DNA of 51,984 nt from Dyella flagellata. GTDB lineage: Bacteria > Pseudomonadota > Gammaproteobacteria > Xanthomonadales > Rhodanobacteraceae. Location of the stretch: assembly GCF_030160275.1 (NCBI RefSeq), contig NZ_BSOA01000035.1:1-51984 (forward strand), given 5' to 3'. This document shows, in pieces, positions 34,620 through 43,344 of the stretch. The translations under genes and the position numbers were made by a program. The stretch's first letter is position 1. The number at the start of each line of letters is the position of its first letter. Below the pieces are notes generated by a model that saw only the letters and a program-made list of their open reading frames with translations, made no database searches and was not told where the DNA came from.

Positions 34620-34725
34620 ACGGGTTCCCTGTTTTTTTGCGGTGGTTCAGACCGCGAGACTGAATTCAATGAGTGCTGCTGCGAGCTAGATCGTCTGACG
34701 GCATCGGCTTTTGCCTGGCGCCCGG

Positions 34726-34741
34726 TCCGGAGTGCTCCGGA
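34726..34741. other. Perfect palindrome between adaptor gene and giant gene
   Basis: A 16-base inverted repeat (TCCGGAGTGCTCCGGA) with a neighbouring CGTCATT-like arm lies in the 172-base gap between the two genes. It could form a small stem-loop in the transcript. There is no T run, so it is not a standard terminator; it may be an mRNA-stabilising or REP-like remnant. Confidence 0.4.
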
Positions 34742-34791
34742 ATGACGAGCGGGGGAGACATAAAGTCGCCCCATGCGTCAGGATCGGATGT

Positions 34792-35613
34792 TCAATTGCG
34801 CAAAGCGGCCTTGCACTTGACGCCGGCGGGCAGATCAAGCTTGGGGTTGGGTAAATCCATGAAGACCACGAAAGTGCCGCTGGCGGCGTCGACGATGCGG
34901 TCGACGCTGGTGACCTTGGCGGAGTAGGGCGTGTTCGGCTCAATTTCGGAGGCGACCGACGCGCCCGTGCCGACGTGGACGTCGCCGAAGGCACGCAAGG
35001 GCATCACCACCCTGACGCGTAATGGGTTCAACTGCGCGATTTTCAGTACCGCGTGCTTGGTGGCGCCGGGTTCGACGATTTCGCCGGGCCACATCATCTG
35101 GTCCACCACCACGCCGTCGAACGGGCTACGGATCGTGCGCAGATTGAGCTGGCTCATTTCGTGTAGATAATCGAGCCGCGCGACTTCGCGGTTTTCCTTC
35201 GCCTCGGTCAGTTCAGCCTGTGCCTGTTGCAGCTCCGACTCGGCGTCGTCGCTGTCTTGCTTGGCCATCAGCTGCGCTTGCGCCAGGTCGTGGCGGCGCT
35301 CGAATTTACGTTGCGAGAATTCGATCTTGCTTTGCGCAAGCTCGGTAGGACCGTTCAATTGGGATTTGTAGTGGGCAAGTTCGGCCGCGGTCTGTTCGAC
35401 GTGCGACTCCAGGTTCGCCAACACCTCATTGCGCGTGATCTTGTCACCACGCTTGACCGTGACATGTTCAAGCAGCCCGCTGACCGGCGTGCCAAGCTCC
35501 ACCGTTTGCGCGGGCTCGATCAGGCAGTCGTAGGATGCTACGGTCGTGTTCGACCACGCGGGAGCCATTGCGAACAAGCTCCCCCAAACAGCTGCGGCAA
35601 TGGGCCACCGCAT
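34792..35613 (-). CDS. HlyD-family periplasmic adaptor protein
   Basis: A membrane-fusion (periplasmic adaptor) protein that would bridge an inner-membrane transporter and an outer-membrane channel. From ATG 35613 (273 residues) a Sec signal is visible (MRWPIAAAVWGSLFAMAPAWS). It is followed by the first lipoyl half (PVSGLLEHVTVKRGDKI, about 43-59), a long coiled-coil hairpin (about 75-155, rich in E, A and Q), the second lipoyl half (RSPFDGVVVDQMMWPGEIV, about 162-180) and a beta-barrel. No ABC or RND partner or TolC is in the window. It lies 172 bases upstream of the giant gene on the same strand, so co-transcription and a role in exporting that protein are likely. The frame is open up to GTG 35709, and a strong AGGAGG with ATG 35726 lies one frame off; see findings. 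Confidence 0.88.
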   Translation of the reverse strand: MRWPIAAAVWGSLFAMAPAWSNTTVASYDCLIEPAQTVELGTPVSGLLEHVTVKRGDKITRNEVLANLESHVEQTAAELAHYKSQLNGPTELAQSKIEFSQRKFERRHDLAQAQLMAKQDSDDAESELQQAQAELTEAKENREVARLDYLHEMSQLNLRTIRSPFDGVVVDQMMWPGEIVEPGATKHAVLKIAQLNPLRVRVVMPLRAFGDVHVGTGASVASEIEPNTPYSAKVTSVDRIVDAASGTFVVFMDLPNPKLDLPAGVKCKAALRN

Positions 35614-35726
35614 CCTGCTTGGTTTCTTGTGCCGTGCACAAGCCAACCCAAAGCTGGGCTCCACGAATGTCCCTCTCCCTGCGTATTGCGGCCATGAGCA
35701 TCGAACCACTCGACGCCCCCTGTCAT

Positions 35727-36131
35727 GACTCCTCCTAAATTACCCTGCGGTTGTGTGAACGGCAACAAGGAACTGCGTCGCAAGATATGATTGGTATGGC
35801 AATCATCGCCTTAGCAAGCTTGCTGCAGGTATCAGTTCACCCGGCGCGCCGAGCCGCATGGCCTCCTTACAAGGGCGATAGAACCAGCATAAAGCCCCTG
35901 GATCTTGAGATCCCATCGTCTTTTATGGCCGCAGATCAATGAGTTGAGGCAATCCGAAGGGGTGGGCTAGTGATCTTGGGAGTTTTTACTCATCCGGATG
36001 TCAACATTGAGCTGAGGCGCTGCCATCCGTTGTGTCCGTGAAAGCGGAACTAGTCCAGGGTGTCCCGGTTTCGCCGGGGAGGGTTGAGGAGAGGGTGCGC
36101 CAACTCGGCTCTCTTTGAAGGAGGTCAAGAT
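35727..36131. other. Divergent intergenic region, no gene recognised
   Basis: This gap separates the leftward adaptor/giant pair from the rightward XRE gene and should hold both promoters. No ORF in it looks real. If the XRE gene was once part of a toxin-antitoxin pair, its toxin would be expected here, but I see none. A small stem-loop (CCCGG-TTTCG-CCGGG, about 36066-36080) lies upstream of the XRE gene. AAGGAGGT at about 36119 is the ribosome site of the next gene. Confidence 0.5.
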
Positions 36132-36462
36132 ATGGCACTTGAACGATATAAGCCGGTAGCGCTGGATGTTGAGACCACGCGTAAGCGCTGGCGCAAGAAG
36201 CCTGCCTTTGCGGCGGCTTACGATGCCATGGCTGATAAGTTCGCGGCTTTGGCCGAACTCGCGCGCGCGTCAGCGGGCCGAGCTGACGCAGGCGGACGTG
36301 GCGGAACGTATGGGCGTGGCACAAGCCTCAGTGGCGCGGCTGGAAGCCAGTGCAGGCAGCCGCAAACATGCGCCCTCGATGGCTACACTAAGGCGCTATG
36401 CCGATGCCGTAGGCTGCGAATTGCGCATCATGTTGACCACCAAGCGAAAAGCGTTGAGGTAA
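36132..36462 (+). pseudogene. HigA-like XRE antitoxin gene broken by a CG-repeat slip
   Basis: The gene starts at ATG 36132, seven bases after AAGGAGGT. The first 46 codons (MALERYKPVALD, KRWRKKPAFAAAYDAM) read in one frame. The HTH part (AELTQADVAERMGVAQASVA, LEASAGSRKHAPSMATLRRY, then GCELRIML) continues in another frame to TAA 36462. The break falls in the alternating run GCGCGCGCG at 36261-36269; adding back one CG pair joins the halves as ELARARQRAELTQ, the expected sequence for HigA-type antitoxins of this style. It is the only clear plus-strand gene of the window. With the HTH out of frame it is probably inactive, unless the slip is a sequencing error or is corrected by frameshifting. 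No toxin partner is visible. Confidence 0.75.
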
Positions 36463-36941
36463 ATCGGATTCAAATCCAAAATCAATTGATCATCTGCACA
36501 AATGAGTGACCCATTGCCACATGGGCCGGTAGTAATGGAAATGCCGAACTACAGAGGTGTAAAGCCCCGCAATAGAGCATTCTGCTAGCTCCAGTAATCG
36601 TTCTCCTACTAAAGCTTTACGATGCTTAGACGAGCGGCCAGTGTAGGTGTCTTTGCCTCGGTCCTTCCATTTCAACTTAAGAGATTTTCCACTCCTCGGG
36701 CTCGCACAAGCTTTTAGCCGTCGAGCGCAACACGGTATAGAAGTGCCAATATCGATTGGTGTGGTGGCTCTGTGACCTTCAACGTACTTCAAAACCGGCG
36801 AGTTGCTTTCAGGCGCCACCTACATGCCATTTTTGCTTCGCCTTGCTGGTCGTAAAATTTCGAGTGTAGTGGGAAAAGTTGCTTTGAATCTCTGCGATTT
36901 ATCGTTCAATGGTGCTGGTTTTCCATGGCAGTCTCCGCCCC
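36463..36941. other. Gap with a doubtful minus-strand reading frame
   Basis: A minus-strand frame of 109 codons (36490-36819, GTG start) contains a basic stretch (GKSLKLKWKDRGKDTYTG) but has no good ribosome site, no recognised family and no neighbour in operon. I treat it as unproven. Nothing else was recognised. The region should contain the 3' end of the transcript from 36942-37706. Confidence 0.3.
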
Positions 36942-37706
36942 TCAGCCACCTACTCCGTTGTACAAATACGCCTCCTGCTTAACCATCGGGTAGATTTTCC
37001 AAAGGGTTGCAGTCGTATTGCAGGAGCTGTAGGTCAATGCTATCGGTGCCTCGTCGACTTGATCGTTAATCATATCTGCTGGAAAGTTATCCAAATAACC
37101 AAGCTTCTTTGCACCCTTGTCGTTCACGAGTAAAACCAGTGTCTTCAAGATCTCGCAGCCGGGATCGGAATCATTGTCGAATGGTTCAAACTGCTTTTCC
37201 TCGGGAATGAAATAGATCTTTCCAGCCGATTTCAGGGTGATTTCAAAAATTTTTCTGAGATAAGCTTTTTTGATCGATTGGTCATATCGATCGGTAAGCT
37301 CCGATATTTCATCAACGTTCGCCTTGAGCATGACGGGCTTGTTGATATTTAAGTCCCTGGTGCTAAAGAGCAGGATTTTTTCGTCATCGTCCGAAAAAAA
37401 ACTGGTTTGAAACTCTATAAGTCCATTGCTTTCAAGGAAGGGAGAGGGCGGCTTGAGGGCAAGGCATCTTCCCGGTCTTGGCTTCCCATAGATCCATAAA
37501 GGCTTCATGGTGCCGCAGGTTCCGCTAATTTCCGTCGTGTTATCCAAGGGCATTTCAGCTATGTATTGCCCTTTATCGTCACGAGATATGAGGGCAAAAG
37601 ACAAGCCTTGGATGTGGCTCATTCCCTCAGGCGGATTACTTGCGGATGATGGGACTGGTATAGGCAATAAAATGAGTAGGAGCGTAGCGATAATTATGCA
37701 TCTCAT
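36942..37706 (-). CDS. Secreted or lipid-facing protein of unknown function
   Basis: The protein has 254 residues from ATG 37706, chosen because GGAG lies eight bases upstream and because it begins exactly at a Sec signal (MRCIIIATLLLILLPIPVPS). A longer frame to 37808 would overlap the upstream gene. The mature part is soluble and mixed alpha/beta with four cysteines and a C-terminal DEAPIALTYSSCNTTATLWK region. No known domain is recognised. It follows the RCC1-type gene by 98 bases in the same orientation, so the two may form a transcription unit. Base composition is lower in GC than the giant gene, consistent with accessory DNA. Confidence 0.72.
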   Translation of the reverse strand: MRCIIIATLLLILLPIPVPSSASNPPEGMSHIQGLSFALISRDDKGQYIAEMPLDNTTEISGTCGTMKPLWIYGKPRPGRCLALKPPSPFLESNGLIEFQTSFFSDDDEKILLFSTRDLNINKPVMLKANVDEISELTDRYDQSIKKAYLRKIFEITLKSAGKIYFIPEEKQFEPFDNDSDPGCEILKTLVLLVNDKGAKKLGYLDNFPADMINDQVDEAPIALTYSSCNTTATLWKIYPMVKQEAYLYNGVGG

Positions 37707-37804
37707 GAGTTTGTCTCCACCAGTCGTCTTTTTTCCAAATCGAGGCTTGTGATGGCCTGGAGCCCATCCATCTTTGGCAAAGGCATGATGGCAGCCCATT
37801 GTGA

Positions 37805-40120
37805 TCAATGACCATGTTGAGGGGCTTTGTGAGTCAACGATTGCATGACCGTCTTGCCCAAGGGAGTAAGAAATGGTGCGACCGTCTTCCAGGGCAGGGC
37901 GATGTCTTCGTCGCAGGCCTGGATCACATGAGGGAAATCGGTTGAAAAAATCAGGCCGTTCTTGTCCATGTGCAACAAGTAACCGGGGCTAATGCCAGAG
38001 TCCAGCGAATCTGAGCAGTCTCCTGTGCCGGCATTGTCTTCGTTGAATCGGGCAGTGAGTATTTCGTTGAGCTTCGGAGGTGGGCGTCGACTACAGTTGT
38101 TGGCGTTGTCACAGTGGTCGACCTCCTTGACATAGTCCCACTTGCTATCTTTGAGAAAGTCCCATGGGTCAACGGTCTTGCCGGTCTCAAGATTCCATAT
38201 CGAATAACCCGCGGTGCCGCCGGAAGGATGGGCGCCTCCGCAATAAACCGAATAGCTTTCTCTGGCCACCAACCATGGTGGGGACAAGAAGCTAATGTCA
38301 TAGCTCTCATTAAAATCTGCGGAGCCCCCGTTGCTGAGTGCGCAGTCGTAGTAACCGGCAATCTCTTCGGCAAGCCAGGCGCGCATCGCGTGGTTGAAGT
38401 TATCGGCATTAGGTACGGAAGCGGGTAGTTCGGTCATGGAAACGTGGCCGTCCAGTGCGCCGATTCGTCTTAGGCCGCCTGGCATCTGCGTTATGCTCAA
38501 TTTTTGTGAGGCCACGCGTGGCGCGTTGAATGCAAGCCGAGACGGATCGTTGGGCACCGTCGAGTCACAGCTTGCACCGTTGCCAGTATCGAGGCTCATC
38601 ACGCGGACAAGATGAATCGGTAGCGTGCGGGAGCCATCCGCCGTTTTCCATATGCCGTCCATACGGCGTCCTGCCGCCGGTTGCAAGGTCCATACGGCGG
38701 TCGGTTTTGAGTAATCGAATTCACGGCCGTTGGAGGATGCCTCGTTCAAGATCGCCCCCGAATTATCGGCAAAATCCAAGGGGATGCTGAAGCCGTGACG
38801 CAGATAGTAGTAGCTCGACTGGGAAAAGGGCTGTTCCGCTTGCAAGCAGACCATCACCTCAGCATTGCCAATCGTACCGCGCCAGACGCCTCCCCGCATT
38901 TCTACGCCGGACATGTCGTTCGGGTCATCCGCGACGAATCCTGGATGATCGGGGCACGTGTTGACATCCTTTTTGCAGGGAAGCGTACAGCTCAGCACGC
39001 CGCCCTGCATCACAGCGCAGACGCGGGTAGAGTCGAGAGCCACAAAGTTCACTTCTCCGGCGATTGCCACGGTGGCTTTGAGTACATCTTTCTTGGCAGG
39101 CGCGATGCCCAGTTGACCTTGCCAGTTGGCGCCCCAGCACTGCAACGAGCCATTCGCCTGTGCGCAGGTTTCATTAGCACTTGCAAAGACGGCGGTTACA
39201 CCGTGATCGATGACTTTGACCGGATGTTCCACGGTACAGGTTAGTTGAGTCCATTGCCTATGGCACGTTTGATCGCCATCCATGAATGTTCCGGCTACAC
39301 CTGCAGTTTGAAAACTCGGCGAATGCTGGGCATGATCAACCGAAATGCCGATACCGACTTGCCCGTGAGTGTTATCGCCCCAGCACCACAAGGTGCCGCT
39401 GACGATCGCGCAAACGTGATGGGAGCCTGCTGCCACAGTGGTGACCCCACGCTCAAAGACGCGTAGTGGTGGGTGATCACCATCCCAAAGCGCCTTGGAA
39501 TTAGCGTCGCTGGCGAGTCCTGTATATCCCCAACACCATAGTGCGGCCTGGGCAACTGCGCAGCTAACGTCGCCGCCGGCCGCCACACGCGTGACGCCGC
39601 TTGCGATTACCGGCCAAGGTTTGGTTTGAACGGTGCCATTGTGATAGTCATCTTCGTGGTGGCCCACCTTTCCAGCGGAATCGGAGCCCCAACACAGGGC
39701 GGCACCATTGGCAACCGCGCAGGCATGGTCATCGCCTACCGCAATGTCGGTTACATGGCTAGCGATAATCTGCTGAGGCGGGGCGAGTTTCTTCCCGGTA
39801 GCGGGCACGTCTTTCCAGCAATCGAGCGCATCGTCCACAATCGCACAAATGGCGAATTCGCCCGCAGTAAGTCGTGTCGCGCCACGCGGAACCATTTGAA
39901 CTGGACGATAAGTGATCTCGCCGTCCCCGCCGCGTGATTCGCCAAGATACGGGCTTTCACTTACGCAATCGACTGAGCCGTTATTGCGCAGCGCGCAACG
40001 ATGTTTATAGCTAAAAACAAGCTGTGAGATGTTGTCGCTGTCGCGTGGCAGTGCATGCGCCGCACAGGCTGCTACGGCCAGCATGAGGAAGCACACTAGA
40101 TGGGAAAGGCCCCTATGCAT
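37805..40120 (-). CDS. Secreted RCC1-repeat protein with C-terminal DUF3298-like domain
   Basis: The protein has 771 residues from the ATG near 40120, which begins a signal peptide (MHRGLSHLVCFLMLAVAAC). An upstream ATG at 40192 would add 24 polar residues. The N-terminal half carries RCC1-type propeller blades with the cysteine-containing pattern of bacterial secreted members: DDHACAVANGAALCWG, DVSCAVAQAALWCWG, HHVCAIVSGTLWCWGDNTHG, ETCAQANGSLQCWGANWQG. The C-terminal 200 residues (SYSVYCGGAHPSGGTAGYSI, LETGKTVDPWDFL, FSTDFPHVIQAC, IALPWKTVAPFL) resemble the DUF3298/RsiV-type fold. Secretion to the periplasm or outside is likely; substrate unknown. Another RCC1-type gene (41751-43202) lies upstream, suggesting a local family. 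Confidence 0.82.
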   Translation of the reverse strand: MHRGLSHLVCFLMLAVAACAAHALPRDSDNISQLVFSYKHRCALRNNGSVDCVSESPYLGESRGGDGEITYRPVQMVPRGATRLTAGEFAICAIVDDALDCWKDVPATGKKLAPPQQIIASHVTDIAVGDDHACAVANGAALCWGSDSAGKVGHHEDDYHNGTVQTKPWPVIASGVTRVAAGGDVSCAVAQAALWCWGYTGLASDANSKALWDGDHPPLRVFERGVTTVAAGSHHVCAIVSGTLWCWGDNTHGQVGIGISVDHAQHSPSFQTAGVAGTFMDGDQTCHRQWTQLTCTVEHPVKVIDHGVTAVFASANETCAQANGSLQCWGANWQGQLGIAPAKKDVLKATVAIAGEVNFVALDSTRVCAVMQGGVLSCTLPCKKDVNTCPDHPGFVADDPNDMSGVEMRGGVWRGTIGNAEVMVCLQAEQPFSQSSYYYLRHGFSIPLDFADNSGAILNEASSNGREFDYSKPTAVWTLQPAAGRRMDGIWKTADGSRTLPIHLVRVMSLDTGNGASCDSTVPNDPSRLAFNAPRVASQKLSITQMPGGLRRIGALDGHVSMTELPASVPNADNFNHAMRAWLAEEIAGYYDCALSNGGSADFNESYDISFLSPPWLVARESYSVYCGGAHPSGGTAGYSIWNLETGKTVDPWDFLKDSKWDYVKEVDHCDNANNCSRRPPPKLNEILTARFNEDNAGTGDCSDSLDSGISPGYLLHMDKNGLIFSTDFPHVIQACDEDIALPWKTVAPFLTPLGKTVMQSLTHKAPQHGH

Positions 40121-41158
40121 ATCGTTCAATCCTGGATCGTATTTAATTCGAGTTTGAGAAGATCTTTTTGAATTTGTAGCGCCAGAATCCATAACCGGAA
40201 GGCATGAGCAAACCGTAGTCGGTCATAGCAGCGGCGCGTTAGCACGGCAGCTGTTTTTTGCAATTTCTGGCGTCCACGAATACGGCCGTAGCCAAGACCC
40301 GCCACGATAGGATGAGAACGAGTGGCGCTTCTTCTTTCCATCGACCCCAACGACCAATTTACTGTAGGAACTAGCGCCATCTTCCTCTGTGCGCACGTCC
40401 CGATTGTAGCTTTCAAGACACTGATTTGTCGCCAGAAGCATAAGCATAAACCCCTTATGTCAGCTCCCCTGGGGCGCGATACGAGCTCGGAAAGGACGGC
40501 AAGCACTTCCCAGGATGTTGTCAAATCCATCCGGGCAGCGGAAGTTTCGGCCACGGCAGCGTGGAGCAATCCCAATAGGGCGAAGTCCCCCGTGCGCACC
40601 CGATAGGTCTTCCATCAGGTGCCATTTCCATAGCTGGGTCCCCTGTCAGCTCCCATAGCTTGCAATCAGCGCATGGCGGCTGGCATCTCAAAAAATGGCA
40701 TATCGATGGCAGCTAAGGTCGTCCGGCTGACAGGCGTTCACCAATGTTTATGCGGAAATGGTTTGTGCGGTCGGAGAGTAGAGCACCTCCTATGACAAGC
40801 TTTGGCAACCGGCGAGACTGCGGGGTGTCAACAGGCAATTAGCCTATGGCGTATTGAAGGCCGGAGCGGCTTGGCCGGCAGCCATGGCCGGACTCGATGA
40901 GGGCGTCGTCAATGAGCGTTAGTTTCGGGTACACCCCGGTGCGGCACACCGACCTCCGGCTGGTATGCCGCAAAGTAAGAATCACTGGTATACGCGTTGC
41001 CTATCGGTTCCGCTCAGCTTGCAACAGCCCATCGCTGTGCCGGCGGAGGAAATACAACGCGGCGCGCAGCCCCTCCACTTGAGTAGGGCTGAATGGGCAT
41101 GTGCTGGTAGGAGGCAGGCTATAGGTCAACTTCGTCCAGCGGGAAACCTCGCTGCACT
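40121..41158. other. About 1 kb of apparently degraded DNA
   Basis: No complete gene is supported here. Several short frames exist on both strands without ribosome sites or recognisable families. One plus-strand stretch (40791-40922) looks like the end of a former gene and is listed separately. The region probably holds the promoter of the RCC1-type gene in its left part. It may be scar tissue of past insertions, given the IS3 scrap further right, but no insertion-sequence ends were found. Confidence 0.4.
40791..40922 (+). pseudogene. C-terminal fragment of an unrecognised gene
   Basis: After an in-frame TAG, 43 codons read smoothly (YDKLWQPARLRGVNRQLAYG, then LKAGAAWPAAMAGLDEGVVN) to TAG 40922. 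The composition resembles an alpha-helical protein, but there is no start, and I cannot name it. It may be chance. Confidence 0.25.
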
Positions 41159-41320
41159 TCAGAGATTCCGGATGACGCACATCGCCAGAGCAGTGCCGGT
41201 GACGCTTATGAGGTCGATGTGTCGCCTGGCCAGCTCGGGGTCCGAGGGCAGCTCGGTCTCGTGGATGAGCCAGAAGGGTGTATATGCACGTGTGCGTGCC
41301 TTACTATTCTCGTTAGCCAT
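41159..41320 (-). CDS. Small protein of 53 residues, unknown
   Basis: ATG 41320 opens 53 codons (MANENSKARTRAYTPFWLIH, ETELPSDPELARRHIDLISV, then TGTALAMCVIRNL) ending at TGA 41159, with GGGA eight bases upstream. A polar N-terminus followed by a helix of the type L-x-x-x-x-x-L-I-S-V-T-G-T-A-L-A-M recalls short DUF3077-like proteins of gammaproteobacteria, which is only a resemblance. It stands alone in a gene-poor stretch. Confidence 0.45.
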   Translation of the reverse strand: MANENSKARTRAYTPFWLIHETELPSDPELARRHIDLISVTGTALAMCVIRNL

Positions 41321-41750
41321 GATCAACATCCCGTGTGTTGGTTAGGGTCAGCGGTCCGTGTGAGGTCCTACGCTCATGCGGGCCGCGCTTTTTTCAATGC
41401 ATTGCTGCAAAGGTCATCGGCGTAGCAAGAAGGCAGATTGCGCCGGTGACAAGGTGACCGTAACAGTTGGAGCGGGTGTTTTATGTAGGCTGTCGACGAC
41501 TCGATGTGTGCGAAATTGCACGCATACGCCGCATGAAAAACTGGACGTTGAAAGTGCAGATAGTAGCGGCACGATGACCGAATGGATCAAAGCCTGAAAC
41601 GGTCTGCCAGGGTGGCCCCGTTACGCGGCGAAAGACGGGTTTAGCAGCAAGTCGTACCGCGAGATACAGAAAGGGTTTCGCGTCCCAATTTCGCCGCGGG
41701 TTAACCATGTGCCATTTCCCAATTTGGTGCTCGTCTGCTGCGGCTTGCCG
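41321..41750. other. Non-coding gap, nothing recognised
   Basis: This is the region downstream of the second RCC1-type gene (stop 41751) and upstream of the small gene at 41159-41320. Short frames on both strands have no ribosome site or known family. No clear terminator hairpin with a T run was found after 41751. Confidence 0.4.
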
Positions 41751-43202
41751 TTATGGGGCGCTCTCTGCGGAAGGTGCAAATCCCATCACAGGGTAGGAAA
41801 GATAGCGCCCGCCTTCACTTCTCCAATTGGCGAAACTACCAAGTCCACCTGCATAGTTTCTTCCCCAGCAACTTAATCCGCCGCCTTTGATGACTGCGCA
41901 GCCATGATCAGGGCCAACGCTGATCTGAATCGCATGGGCGATGCCAGAGACGTCCATTATGTTTCGATAGTCACTTTGCGAAGCATATTTGTCGTTCCAG
42001 CAGCGAACGGTTCCAATCTCTAGCAGGGCGCACATGTCTTCTTGGTTGCCGGAAATGGCCATTACGCTATGTAGAGGTAGCGATATGGGCGGATTGAGAG
42101 GTTGATTTGGGATGCCTCGATAGGACCAGCAACTGACGGTGTGATCCACCAGAAGCGCGCAGTCTTGCTCGCGCCCGGATACAACGGAAAGGGCGCCCTG
42201 GCTTAGCGGAATCCTTACGGTCTTGAACAATTTGAGTGGGGCACCATTGACGACGGGTGGGCTAAGGTTTCCATATTGATCCTCCTGATGAGGCCATAGA
42301 TCACCCTTGCATCCAATGCTTCCGTCTGCGGCCACCTTGCAGCGATGCGAAACGACGGACAGTGATGCCCTATTTTCAACAGGTTGCTTGAGCAGGGTCA
42401 CCCTGTTAGTGCGTTGAATGCATGGCCGGCTACCATCAGCGGTGGTTTGGCAGGGATCGCCTTGGTCGTATCCTGCATCAAGCTGATGCTGATCAATCTG
42501 TGCCGGATGATCACCGGTGCCGTGAGTTGGGCCACCGCCCCATCTATGTAGCTTTCCGTTTGACAGTAGCGCATAGCTTCTGAAATCGTCGACTTCCAAT
42601 GAGGTCACGTCGGTCAGGGTGACTCGAGCGACCTGCGAGCCTTGATCTGAGCCGACTGCGCCATAGCTGTCATCGCCCCAGCATCTTGGCTGATGAGTGT
42701 CAAGTAATGCACAGGTAAATCCACTCCCGGCAGCTACTGACAGCGCATGAAGGATGGGCGCGTGAGGGTTGGCTTTCAATGTGAAGGCATTGAGGCCGCT
42801 GCCCAAAGCAGAGCACTGAAGAATTGGCTCAGATGGCAAATACAATCTATTGATATAAACCGGATAGAACGCCTCATTTTTTGCTTCGGATCGTTTGACA
42901 TGATCATTCAGATGATTGCTCGGTGTATACAGCGATGAAAAATTCCATATGCCTAAAATTTTTCTCGCGCTGTCATACTCAATCATCGCCCCGCCTCCTT
43001 GGGATTTCAGGCGATGAGTGATGCTTCCGTTCTCATAATGCACGCTGGAATAATCAGGGGAAAGGCAAAGCAAATAGGGGCCATGGGGGCTGGCATATTG
43101 CCCGTAAAAAAAGCCATTTGTCCCACCGGCGTGAGCAGTTACTATGGTTAGGCTGGCAACCAGCCCCCCGAGCGTTGTTAGCAGCTTTCTATGGAATCCC
43201 AT
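41751..43202 (-). CDS. Secreted RCC1-repeat protein
   Basis: The protein has 483 residues from ATG 43202, which begins a signal peptide (MGFHRKLLTTLGGLVASLTI, then VTAHAGG); a further start 11 codons upstream is less likely. After an N-terminal region of about 130 residues come five recognisable RCC1-type blades: GFTCALLDTHQPRCWGDDSY, SHRCKVAADGSIGCKG, EQDCALLVDHTVSCWS, EDMCALLEIGTVRCWN and HGCAVIKGGGLSCWGRNYAG. The paired cysteines suggest disulfides in an exported propeller. It lacks the C-terminal DUF3298-like domain of the other RCC1 gene at 37805-40120. It lies downstream of the single-Ig gene (43345-44167) in the same orientation. Confidence 0.8.
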   Translation of the reverse strand: MGFHRKLLTTLGGLVASLTIVTAHAGGTNGFFYGQYASPHGPYLLCLSPDYSSVHYENGSITHRLKSQGGGAMIEYDSARKILGIWNFSSLYTPSNHLNDHVKRSEAKNEAFYPVYINRLYLPSEPILQCSALGSGLNAFTLKANPHAPILHALSVAAGSGFTCALLDTHQPRCWGDDSYGAVGSDQGSQVARVTLTDVTSLEVDDFRSYALLSNGKLHRWGGGPTHGTGDHPAQIDQHQLDAGYDQGDPCQTTADGSRPCIQRTNRVTLLKQPVENRASLSVVSHRCKVAADGSIGCKGDLWPHQEDQYGNLSPPVVNGAPLKLFKTVRIPLSQGALSVVSGREQDCALLVDHTVSCWSYRGIPNQPLNPPISLPLHSVMAISGNQEDMCALLEIGTVRCWNDKYASQSDYRNIMDVSGIAHAIQISVGPDHGCAVIKGGGLSCWGRNYAGGLGSFANWRSEGGRYLSYPVMGFAPSAESAP

Positions 43203-43288
43203 GACAACTCTCGGTAAAAAAAGTAATAGTGCCATCTTCTCAAGTATTGCAAGGTGGGATGCGCGCCTGTCCGCGGGCGGTTTAAGTG

Positions 43289-43314
43289 ATCACCCGTCAT
43301 TCGTTGCGGGTGAT
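43289..43314 (-). terminator. Stem-loop downstream of the single-Ig gene
   Basis: An inverted repeat (ATCACCCG ... CGGGTGAT, loop of 10 bases) lies 31 bases past the stop at 43345. The T run is weak, so this may be an attenuating or stabilising hairpin rather than a full terminator. Confidence 0.5.
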
Positions 43315-43344
43315 TCGGTATCAATGGTTAGATTTTTAGGGCCG

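Noticed and set aside
34469-34774. Minus-strand frame overlapping the start of the giant gene
   Set aside because: Arginine- and serine-rich translation in another frame; the giant start has LEPRVLL and a ribosome site.
40126-40599. Minus-strand frame of 157 codons upstream of the RCC1-type gene
   Set aside because: No ribosome site, no family, and it overlaps the start of the RCC1-type gene; likely chance.
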